Source: Cochliopodium minus | Taxonomy: Eukaryota; Discosea; Himatismenida; Cochliopodiidae | Length of the DNA: 27,372 nt | Direction of reading: 5' to 3' | NCBI GenBank assembly: GCA_024220525.1 | Contig: JAMYWO010000126.1 | Location: 71,667-99,038 of the forward strand | Shown: piece after piece, positions 11,301 to 20,439 of the stretch | Position numbering within the stretch: the stretch's first letter is position 1 | Layout: each line of letters starts with the position of its first letter | Position numbers and translations under genes: made by a program | The notes under the pieces: model-generated | What the model was told of the DNA's origin: nothing | The model's database searches: none | What the model saw: the letters and a program-made list of their open reading frames with translations, nothing else

Positions 11301-14300
11301 ATCTGAAAAGTGGAAAATAGGAGGGAGAGGAGGAGGAAGTGGAATCTCTTCATTACTAGTTGTTAATTCGGATGAATCACTAATTTCTTCTTGAATTCCT
11401 TCTTTTTCAGGATTCAAAATTTTGTTATTTGGATCAGTACCTTGACGGAACATTTTGTTCCTCACTGCCAATTTGATTTTTCCTTCTACTATTTTCCCAA
11501 TACCAGTTTGAATTATTTTTGGTTTAATTTTAGTAGGTTTGAGAAGTTTTTTGACATCAGATAAATCACTCAATGTGGTGGTTTGCTTATTTATTTCAGG
11601 CTTGGCTTCTTCCTCAGAGAAATAGCTCCATTTTAACCATGTCCTGATAAAAATGATTTGATCATAAAAAAGCTTTTCTTTAAATGAGGAAAAAAGGTCC
11701 TCCACGTTGGAATAAAGAATGAAGATCAACCAATCTTTATGATTTTGATACGTCCCAGGTTGAACTTTACCTATTTCCTTTATTTAAAAAGAATAAAAAA
11801 TACAGTTTGAATTAAAGTAATTTACAAGCTTTAGACTGGTTATACTATGAAAGCTAATATTATCAAGTTCAAATTGATTTATATCAGAAAGGATGTCCAT
11901 GAAAAATTTTTTGGATAGGGCGGTTCTTGTTAACCAATTTCCTTTGGTTGGGTGATCATTAAGATCTTCCTCCACAATTTTTATGACCTGGAGAAATTTA
12001 TTTACAACAATTTTGTATTCACTAAGAGTAAAAAAAACTTCTTGGTTCCTGAACACTGGTGATTCCTTCAATGAGGGATCGTGTTGAAATGAACCTGTCA
12101 CTTTCATCTTTTCGAAATCGATCTCACGCAAAATTGGAGTCACAGTTTTTTGTAGTACAGAGAAAATCTTGCTTTGTTTGAAAACTTTGGGATATCCCTT
12201 CTTTAAATACTCTTTGTAACTATCATCAATAGATTCCTTTGAATTCAGAGAAGCCATTTTTTTATTTTTGAAAGAGTAGTATGACCAAGTTGGAGGTAAT
12301 GGTACATCCAAATATTCAAAAAAAGCCAGATCGTTTTTGTTCATGTTGATGACTTCAGTCGATCCAACTACTCTCACTTTGATCGGATTTCTTGACAACA
12401 CCTGAACAATATCACCTTCTTTAACTTCTGTAGAATAACTGATTGGACGAATAATTTTAGCAACAGCTACAATCCCCAACTCCTCTGTTCTAAAATTAAT
12501 TAAATAAAAGGAATAATCAAAAAGAAAAGGATTTGGTTACATTTTTGCGTTATTTAGAACAGGTGGACTTTTCTTTTCATTTTCTGTAATCTGATTGTTG
12601 TTTGTTTGATCTACTATTAAAGATTCAACAACCTTTTCAACAGTAGGCTTTTTTTCAGTGAAATGAGCTACCACCACTAATTTGTAATGTGAACTTTGGT
12701 GGTCCACTTTGTTCAATACAATGGCCTGATCTCCATGTTCATCTGAAAAAACAATTCCATTTTCCCAACATTCTTCTACTTTAAAAGAAGTGTGATTGAG
12801 GAATCTCACAATCAATCTCGAAAAGAATCCAAGAGCTTTTAGACGAGAAAATTTATTTGTTAACAACAAATAAAAAATCCTCAAAAATTTACCTGTAAAT
12901 TGAAACTCATATTCTCTTTTGTGAACAATATCATTTGCTTTGTCTTTGTAAGAAAGTAATGCATGTTCGTATTCACCTTTTAAGATAATTTAGAAAAAAT
13001 ATTAAACATTTCAAAAAGTACTTGTTGAAGGTCTGGAGCTCAAGAGTGATGGAATAACGAGGTGGTTCAAAGTATCTAAAGTTTTTCTCTTTTCTTCCAT
13101 AGCCTCGTTTGTTTGGTAAGAACAATAAATTATTTCGAATTTCTCCAAGATGTTTATGATTTTTTCTTGGGTTGATTGTTCGAAACCTTTTTCGTTCCAA
13201 ATGTTTCTCAAAACTTTGGAAGAAATCTTTCCACCTTTCCAATTATACTTATAGGAAACTATAATAGAAGTTGATAAAGTAATTAATTATTTTGAAATCA
13301 AAATTACTAAGATCACTCATCCTGTCAACAATCCACTGCAAATCAAAAATTACCAAATCCTCAAGAGAGTCCTTTTTCACATTAGACAGTGTCACATCTC
13401 CAAACCACATGATTGCTTTTTAAAATGATAATGAAAATAAAAAAGGAAAAAAAAAAGAGAATTACTTCCAGAATCATTCAAAAACTTTGTTGCAGAGATT
13501 AAACTTGTTTCAGGTACATTAAAACCTTCAGTTAGCATTTTAAAATCAGACCAAGATATAAATTCTTTTTGTTTGGGTGAATTGATTATCGAACTATCCA
13601 AATCTAATTGAAAAAAATGAATTGAGAAGAAAACAAAATAAAATGATGGAAACACCTTTATAAAATTTTGGCACAACTTTATTAACCAATTTTTTGTTAA
13701 TAGCAATGTTGACTATTGCCTGTCTCACTTGGTCAACCCCCTCAAAGGTAACAGACGACATAAATACAATGTCCACCAAGCATTGGTTCTTCCCAAACTT
13801 GTTATGCAATTTTTCTCTTTGTAAATGAATAAAATTACAATATAAACAATTCCACCCGAGCATATAAATTTTATAACCAAGAAACAAAAAGTTTACTTTA
13901 TTGGCTCAACGTTGAAATTTTTGTTTTGAGCTTTGGCAACGTCCAAGTGAGAACCTACCAGTAAAAATGCAGGCCTTGGCATACTAGATATGATATTTTC
14001 TTATTTTAAATATTATAAATTTAAAAAACTAATTATTTATTTGGTTTTTTCTTACCAATAGTGGCCACCCAATAATTGATACGTACCAAGTAGTTAGGAT
14101 CCATTACATTAAAAACGATGAGATAAATAGATCTCCCAGTGATAAAAAATTGATGTGTAGGATCTGAAAAAGAAATGAATATTAAGAAATATAAAATTAA
14201 AAAAAAAAAAAAAAATTACAATACACAGCCTGACCACCAAAATCTTGTAATAAAATGAATTTGAATATTTAAAAGAGACAGCTATTGAAATTTTACCAAA

Positions 14301-16221
14301 TGTCCTGATTGAAATTTGTCCCACTGGACTTTCTAATTTCCAAGATCTATCAATAGATATTCCATCTGTACTGATGTTGTCATGTTTTTTGACACCCTTC
14401 AATGATTTTAAAAGATGTGTCTGTATCAAAAAAAAAAAAAAGATGTGAATAAATATTCAAAGTTTAAAAAATAACTAAATAAATAACCTTCCCTACTCCT
14501 TCCTTTCCTACAACAACTAATTTTACATTGTTCCAACTTTCTTTGAGACCATTGAGATCTTTCAAGTAAACTTTTAAAGAATTGGGGTCACCCTTCTTGA
14601 ATGGATCTTTAAACGAAATTAATTAATTTAACTAAAATTAAAAATAATTTATTTTTTAAAAAGTTATCACCTAAAACTTCGTCAGGAATGGACGTCAAAT
14701 TATTTCCTTGTAGCCAATCCACATTGACCCACTCTAAATGTGCCAAGTCTATTAAAAAACTTGGAAGAGAAAGCAAATCGTTATTAGATATTTTCAGTTT
14801 CCTCAAGTAAGTTAACTGTTGCCAAAAAAAAAGTTTTTGGGTTAATAAGTGATTGAAAAAAAAAAAGAGAGACTTTGGAAACACATTGAGGTATATTTAC
14901 GAATGATGTGCTTGTCAAATCCAAAATAGTTATTTCTTTTGCTTTTATTTCACATATTTCAAACTGTTTCAAAGGAAATTCAAGTAAATTAACCAACAAA
15001 GCCTTGTTCCTTCCACACAAATCTGAGATGGTCTTGTTTGTCAAATTCAAAACAGTTTTTTTTTCGATCAAAATTTGGATAGTCTCTCTATAATTCTCCG
15101 GAACACTATCCCTATCTTTAATTGCCAAAGCCAAAACTTCCAAAGGAGTATTTCCTTCTTGATTGGGTTTATTTATAAAGAAGGATGCCCCAAACTTGAA
15201 AAGAATTTTCAGAATAGAAGGAAGTCCAAATTTACACGAATGTTCTATCATTTCGTGTTGAATGTAATCAAAAGAGTCGATATCAACACTAAATGAATGA
15301 CAGTTAATTGATAAATAAGCTTTCAATAAAAAATTGTTAACCTTTTTAATAGCTTCTCCAGATTCTCTTCATTGTTTTTTTCCAATATTTGTTTCCAAAT
15401 ACAATCAACCAATTTTTCTTGTATCCATTTGACTATATTTTTTCTACCCGCATTAATTGCATTGTCTTGAAGAAATTTCTTTTGAAAACAAAATCGATTG
15501 TTATAAAAAAATTTTTACCCAAACATGTTTTGTCAGAAATATCCTTCTGTAAAAGAATGGATTGACCCAATTTTTCGTAAAGAAACTTTATACACTCAAA
15601 ACTAAAAACATATAATTGGAAAACTAATGTTCTGATAAAAAATTAACCTTCCTGTGAAACATCCAATATGCATTGGTGTAGCTTTTAAGTCATCCTTTTT
15701 ACGAATAAAATTATTTAAAAAAAATCTTTTAATCTTCAAATACCACCGGATTTAATGAATATCCTCTACTATGAAAGAACTTTAAACTATTTGAGATGTT
15801 TATATTAGTTTCAAAAAGATGAATCTTGTGATTTATACCATTCTAATTTTCCATGTATTACTGAGAAACTATAAATTGGATTAAATAAAATTAATCACCC
15901 AGATCATTTTTCAATTCTTTAATACCTAATTGCATTCCATTTTTCTATATTCATCAGATTGGAATCAAATTCCTCAAAAATAAACTGAAGATAATAATAG
16001 TTAATTATGATTTATATCCTCAAAAATCAATTTACATCTTCCAATTTAGTAATTCCATCCTTATAATTCTTAATCTGATTGAATAAATTCTCCAAAGTAA
16101 TTCTATTTTGAATAAGATTCCCATATGAAAAAAAATTTTGGATTTCTTCAGCATCTTTGAGAAGTAGGGCTTGTCTTTTTATCTCAAGTTCCTGTTCTAT
16201 TTTGTTTAAATGGATGTTCAT
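8334..16221 (-). CDS. LRRK-like Roco protein: ankyrin, LRR, ROC GTPase, COR, kinase, WD40-like
   Basis: Thirty-one exons join with exact phase (6,267 coding bases, 2,088 aa). Domain order: short coiled N-terminus (1-62); ankyrin-type repeats (about 80-310); LRR (about 325-385, e.g. LRKLKISNNDL); ROC GTPase with G1 GKEGVGKT (411-418), G2 region STDGI, G3 DFGGQ (459-463) and VGSHLD in place of NKxD; COR (about 590-1100); a charged and proline-rich linker; a CxxC preamble (1364/1367); protein kinase with LGQGSFG (1427-1433), VAIK Lys1455, probable helix-C Glu1478, HRDLRSPN (Asp1559), DFG (Asp1582), MAPE and CWD..P..RP; then about 350 residues of beta-rich, WD40-like sequence. All catalytic residues are present, so GTPase and Ser/Thr kinase activity are expected. 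ROC-COR normally controls dimerisation and kinase output. The stop is TGA at 8334. Exon joins are my reconstruction. The WD40 call is the weakest, because the blades are degenerate. Confidence 0.95.
9744..9788 (-). other. Four-cysteine (zinc-ribbon-like) insert in the Roco kinase C-lobe
   Basis: Residues 1655-1669 of the Roco protein carry C-x2-C-x4-C-x5-C. They sit within an insertion of about 50 residues between the NYPFSEY segment after helix F and the helix-G segment VDIKNAI. Kinases of the TKL group normally have a short loop here. The spacing would suit one zinc ion; metal binding is inferred, not shown. Confidence 0.7.
14220..14243 (-). other. 24-base micro-exon encoding the ROC G3 motif
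   Basis: This exon holds the codons for the DFGGQ switch II motif plus AVY. It lies between an ACAAG acceptor and a TGTATT|GTAATT donor. Entry and exit are both phase 1, so skipping it would remove exactly eight residues and keep the frame. The upstream G1 motif is itself split by an intron between its Lys and Thr codons. Confidence 0.85.
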
Positions 16222-16303
16222 TTTAATTTTTAATTTTATTTTTCATAAAACATGATATCTGAATAAAAAATAAAAATAAAATTGATTCAATTTAAATAAA
16301 AAT

Positions 16304-17168
16304 TTAATTTGGTTTCCTTTTTGGGATGACTCTCGTGGTCATTTTGGTGGAAGCCAATCTAATTTCATAATTTTCTTTTGAAAAAATAAAAATAAATTTA
16401 AAAAAAAAAAAAATTATTAATATTACCGAGATCTCTTTTTAAAAAGGAAGGAATTTTGACAATAGATCTTTTAGACTTTATTAGATTAAGAGCATCATCG
16501 TAGGTGATATCCTTTTTCCACATCAAATATCCAATAAGTACAGAAGCAGAATTAGAAACACCATCCCATCCTATGATGAGCAATTTACCGTTTTGAACAG
16601 CATTCTCGATGAAGGAGTTGTACACTTCTATTTGTGCTTGTCCTTCTTTGTTGTGCTTCAAAAGATGTAAGTCTTTGCAAGATCCCGTGTGGCTGCTGCA
16701 ATCGTGTTGTTCGTCTTCGAGATGTACGTGGGTAAGATGTTGATCTTTAGATTCTCTCCTTGAATTATCCACAGGGATCAAGAAATATTCTTTAAATTTT
16801 GATGTCTTTAAAAGATCGTTAATAAATCTTTTTATATTAAGGGATAAATTGAATATGTAAATTATATATTGTGATCAATCCTTTATTTCATTTGATATCT
16901 TGTTGATCCTAAATTTTCCTAGTGAAAAAAATTTTTTTACAATTTCTTCATTTGGCTCTATTTCATTCACATGTAGCAAATGTGTGATTCCCAAATCTTT
17001 TATTATATAGTCCATTTTATCATCCAATATGAATATAGGACCAAGATATATGTTTTCCACTATTTCTTGTGGGGAATTATCTTGGATGGTGTTCCATTCA
17101 TTCATCAAATTTTTGTCTTCATAAAATAATATACTTGCTACTGTATTGAATTCTTTCTCATTGTCCAT
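16304..17168 (-). CDS. STYX-type dual-specificity pseudophosphatase
   Basis: Three exons (17168-16941, 16805-16427, 16374-16304) give 225 aa. The fold is read from IVENIYLGPIFIL...LGITHLLHVNEI, then KEYFLIPVDN with the usual general-acid Asp (Asp89), then GKLLIIGWDGVSNSASVLIGYLMW, the phosphatase loop and following helix. In active enzymes that loop is HCxxGxSRS. Here the Cys position is Gly155 and the Arg position is Asn161, so catalysis should be lost. The mammalian STYX protein also has Gly for Cys and acts by binding phosphorylated or partner proteins. An insert of about 37 residues rich in His, Cys and acidic residues (about 90-126) lies before the loop. The 127-base intron 1 contains an in-frame TGA that splicing removes. 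The gene sits 82 bp upstream of the Roco gene on the same strand. Confidence 0.88.
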
Positions 17169-17327
17169 TTTTTATGTATATCAATTTTTTTTTATTATTT
17201 TAAATGCGTTTAAGGGATGTTGAATTCAAAATTTTGCCAATATCGAAATGATAGGACAGATCATTTGTTCTTCATTTTTTAAGAAATAAAAAAAAAAAAC
17301 TCATTGATATTTTTGTTTAAAAAAAAT
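17169..17327. promoter_or_regulatory. Shared upstream region of the divergent phosphatase and RBX1 genes
   Basis: Two start codons face away from each other across 159 bp of A/T-rich sequence, so both promoters must lie here. There are long T- and A-tracts and an A-rich run just before each ATG. No recognised motif could be fixed by eye. Confidence 0.5.
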
Positions 17328-18059
17328 ATGGATACTGAAAAAGTAGATAAATCTGAAAAAGAAGAGAAATCATCCAAAGCAAAATTTGAATTAAAAAAGT
17401 GGGTAATGATGAAGAATATTCTTGTTATTTTTTTTTGATTGTGAATTAAATTTTTTTTGTAGGATGCTGTAATTTTGATAGAATGATTAATATATTTGCA
17501 AATTATTGGATTATTTCAATTTAGGTATGTCTATGGGCTTGGGGTAAAATCATTTTGAAACTAATTATTTTCAAAGCATTTTATTAACTCAAAAAAATAA
17601 AAAAGATATTGCGGTGGAATATTGTGTAATAAAGAGAAATTTAAAGAGAGATTTTTTAAACCCTAATATTTGAAAATAGGCAATTTGCAGAAATCAAATT
17701 ATGGATATTTGTAACATACATTTCCTTTTGTTATCTATCAATTAAAATCAATTTCATAAATAGGTATAGAATGTCAAGCTAATCAAGGATCTGGATCAAA
17801 TGAAGAATGCACAGTAGCTTGGGGATATTGCAATCATGCATTCCATTTTCATTGTATAAGTAAACAAGATCATTTTATTGTCATATGCGCTTGAAAAATA
17901 TTAATATTTAATTGATAATAGGTAAATGGTTGAGAACTCGTCAAGTATGTCCCTTGGATAACAAAGAATGGAGTTTTGAAAGGTAAATATAGACTTTATT
18001 ATCAATTCATCTTTTAGAGTTATTTACTTTTTTCATTTCACTCTAGATATGGAAAATAA
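17328..18059 (+). CDS. RBX1: RING-box protein RBX1 (cullin-RING ubiquitin ligase subunit)
   Basis: Eight exons join in phase: 17328-17402, 17463-17468, 17525-17543, 17606-17625, 17680-17710, 17764-17859, 17922-17982 and 18047-18059. They encode 106 aa against 108 in human RBX1. After an acidic N-terminus comes KKWDAVCLWAWDIAVEYC, which forms the strand that threads into the cullin. The RING-H2 follows with all zinc ligands: CAIC, CIEC, the EEC and GYC cysteines, the NHAFHFHC histidine/cysteine set, and VCPLD, where Asp replaces a Cys as in RBX1. The protein recruits the E2 enzyme to SCF and related complexes in nucleus and cytoplasm and promotes cullin neddylation. Seven introns in 0.73 kb, including a 6-base exon, are striking. 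RBX2/SAG is the alternative, but the length and QANQ stretch fit RBX1. Confidence 0.95.
17463..17468 (+). other. 6-base micro-exon of RBX1
   Basis: The exon is two codons (Asp-Ala) lying between acceptor TTGTAG and donor GTAATT, both in phase 0. Without it the protein reads KKWVCLWAW instead of the family's KKW-[ND]-A-V pattern, which is the reason for placing it. Skipping is frame-neutral. Confidence 0.8.
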
Positions 18060-18131
18060 GAAAGATCATGCAATTCTTCCTTAATTATATTTGTTCAAAA
18101 ATAAATAAAAATCCAATCAAAATAAAGTGAA

Positions 18132-20335
18132 TTAAATATTTTTTATTGATTGAAAAAACTCTGAAAGAATTTTTTCTATTAAAGTACAAAACTTTTTTTT
18201 AATCATGTTCTCCATGATCACATCGTAGTCTATGATGAGGGAATTTAAAGAAGAAGGCAACATTTTTCGATGTTTGAACTTTGTTCTTAGTTTTTCAGAC
18301 ATCTCTGTGAAGATCATCTTGTCAAAAGGGATCTCAATGAAAGTGTAGATAAGTTTTTGGATAAGTTTGTTGAGCAGTGAGTAGATTTCTTCAAAGAAAG
18401 ATGTCAAGACCCTATAAAAGGAATCACAAAAAGCACCCTTTATCATTTCTTCACTTTCTCTCTTGGTGAAGGGCACATAGTCTTTTTCTTGCTTGTTTGA
18501 GATTTCTGTGAGGATCATCTTGTCGAAAACTACTTTCCAGTTTAGAAAAGAAGATTTGTTCAAAGAGATCAGCCTATTGAAGAATTTGGAGAGTCTAACT
18601 TTGCAGAAGTTAACTTCCCGATTGTCTATTTCGAAGATTTGAAAGAGAATGTTTGACTTGTTGTTCGTGAAAATTTGATCATTGAGGTTTTGAAAGGGCT
18701 CTCTTTGTTGTTGGATTTGGTTAAACACATGTTGGAACAAACCCTCTTTGTTGTCCATTTTCTCCCACTCTTCTAAATTTATAATGTGATTGCAGTTTTT
18801 GATCATTTCTTCAATCAAAGAAACTTGTTCTTTTGGATTGACAATGTTGAAAATTAATTCGAAAAAACTAAAAACGTTTGAAAATAAGGGACAAAGAAAA
18901 TGGATGAGATCAATCTGTGACTCACTGAAGTTGGATTTTAAAGTCTCCAAGCAATGCTCGAACGTGTTTGTGATCTCGGTTATTTCAAGGTAAAAATTTT
19001 GTTTTGTTTCTTGGAGAAGAGAATGGATTTCACTTACATCAGTAGAAACATTGCGGATCACCTCGAATAACTTTTTTGGTATTTCTTGGATATTCTCCTG
19101 ATGTTTATTGTGAATTTTTTTCACTGTATCCATCAAGTTTGAAGTGATTAACTTCATGATATTCTCCAAGTTATTCAAATACTGGCTAACTTCTTTCTCA
19201 ACAGTCTTGTCTATCTCATTCACAATAGAATTCTCCACCTCAATTACCTCTTTCGAAAAATCTCTCATCCTCTCCAAAGAATGAGAAAGTTCTATCACTT
19301 TCTTTTGTATTTTTTCCCAAAATGGAACAGTTTGCTGCGCAACCAATTTTTCAATGGAACTGTAAAAAAAGTTTGTTATACTCTTTTTCTTGCTGGTATT
19401 CGTTTGTATTTTATACTCTATGTTCTTCCACATCTCCGCTGAAATTTGTTTCGTCACTAAATCGCTCAGCGCTTCTATTTCTCTGTCATAGTAAATCTCT
19501 TGGGTGATTCCGAACAGTTTTTGTATCTTTTTGAGAGATTTTGAAAATATTTTTGCGATTATGTTCCCCAAAAAAAATTCTGTTTTCGGAAATAATTTTA
19601 ATTAGTAAAATATTTTTTTGATTTTATTCTTTTTTACTATTTATTCCCAAAAACTCTTGAAATACACCATTCTTACAAATTTTATCTTCTTGACATAATT
19701 TTTCGATATATTCTCCCAATTTCATTTTCCTATCTTTTGATTAAATTATATATTCAATTTTTGAAATATGAGTTAATTTGGTGATTATACCTTCAAGAAA
19801 TTCTTCTTCGAAATTCCTTGCTTCAAATAATTTTGTTTGGGGAATATTTGTTGTTCCTAAATCAAATTTTTGGGTGATCAAATTATGTAAGTGCTTGAAT
19901 TTATTGAATCTTCTGTAAGTGAATACTAATTTATCTTGGTAGACTGTTTTGATCAAATAAGAGATGTAAGAATCTTCTTTCTCTACATCGAATATTCTAT
20001 ATTTTAATATTTCTGCCTTCAATATGGTTGCCTCTTCTCCTTTATTTCGATTTATATTGTTATTGGTGATTTTATCTGTATTTTTTGATCGTTTCAAATA
20101 TTCTTTGATTCTGACGTTATAAATTAAAAATTAATAAATGCAACTGTGAAAAATATTGAATCTATTTATATTTCAAATGTTTACAGTACATTGAAATATA
20201 TCCGCTCAAAGGTTTGCTTTATATGAATAAAAAGGGTTATATCACACTTTAATTTAATGATTCATGTTGATATACCAATACCCTCTCGATGATCCTGTTG
20301 ATATCTTCATTGTTGATGGTGATATCATTTCCCAT
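18132..20335 (-). CDS. PX-domain protein with long helical C-terminus
   Basis: Five exons (20335-20282, 20216-20185, 20110-19791, 19733-19638, 19579-18132) join in phase to 649 aa. A PX domain spans about residues 58-165: EILKYRIFDV, the RRF motif in FTYRRFNKF (the Arg that usually contacts the 3-phosphate of PI3P), a short IPQT loop, FLEDRKMKLGEYIEKL with the second basic site, and FQEFLG at the end. It is expected to target phosphoinositide membranes, usually endosomes. Residues 166-649 are mostly amphipathic helix of no family I recognise; a BAR-like or other helical bundle is possible. The large last exon has no ATG near its 5' end, which supports joining it to the PX exons rather than calling a separate gene. 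If the last intron is retained, translation stops at TAA 19624-19626, giving a 171-aa PX-only protein. Confidence 0.83.
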
Positions 20336-20439
20336 AATAACAGAGGAAATTAGTTAGTTTCAATTTCTTTTATAAAATTTTTGAAAAAAAAAAATTATAA
20401 AAAAAATCTGAAAGAGAAATTTTTGGAAACAAATCAAAT
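20336..20439. promoter_or_regulatory. Shared upstream region of the divergent PX and FUSC genes
   Basis: Only 104 bp separate the two ATGs, and both promoters and leaders must fit in it. It is A/T-rich with a purine-rich run ahead of the plus-strand ATG. No specific factor site is claimed. Confidence 0.45.

Noticed and set aside
15466-15518. Acceptor at CAAAAG for the ankyrin exon (exon 7)
   Set aside because: That choice gives an early TAA in the required phase. The acceptor CTTCAAG about 14 bases later gives the ankyrin-like LDNAINAGRKNIVKW in frame.
16875-16877. In-frame TGA that seems to split the phosphatase gene into two open frames
   Set aside because: A GT-AG intron from 16940 to 16806 removes it in phase 0 and joins HVNEIEPNEEI to TSKFKEYFLIPVDN, which restores the expected order of DUSP motifs.
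18132-19571. A separate single-exon gene starting with TTG at 19571
   Set aside because: There is no ATG near its 5' end, and an acceptor just upstream joins it in exact phase to the PX exons, so it was merged with them.
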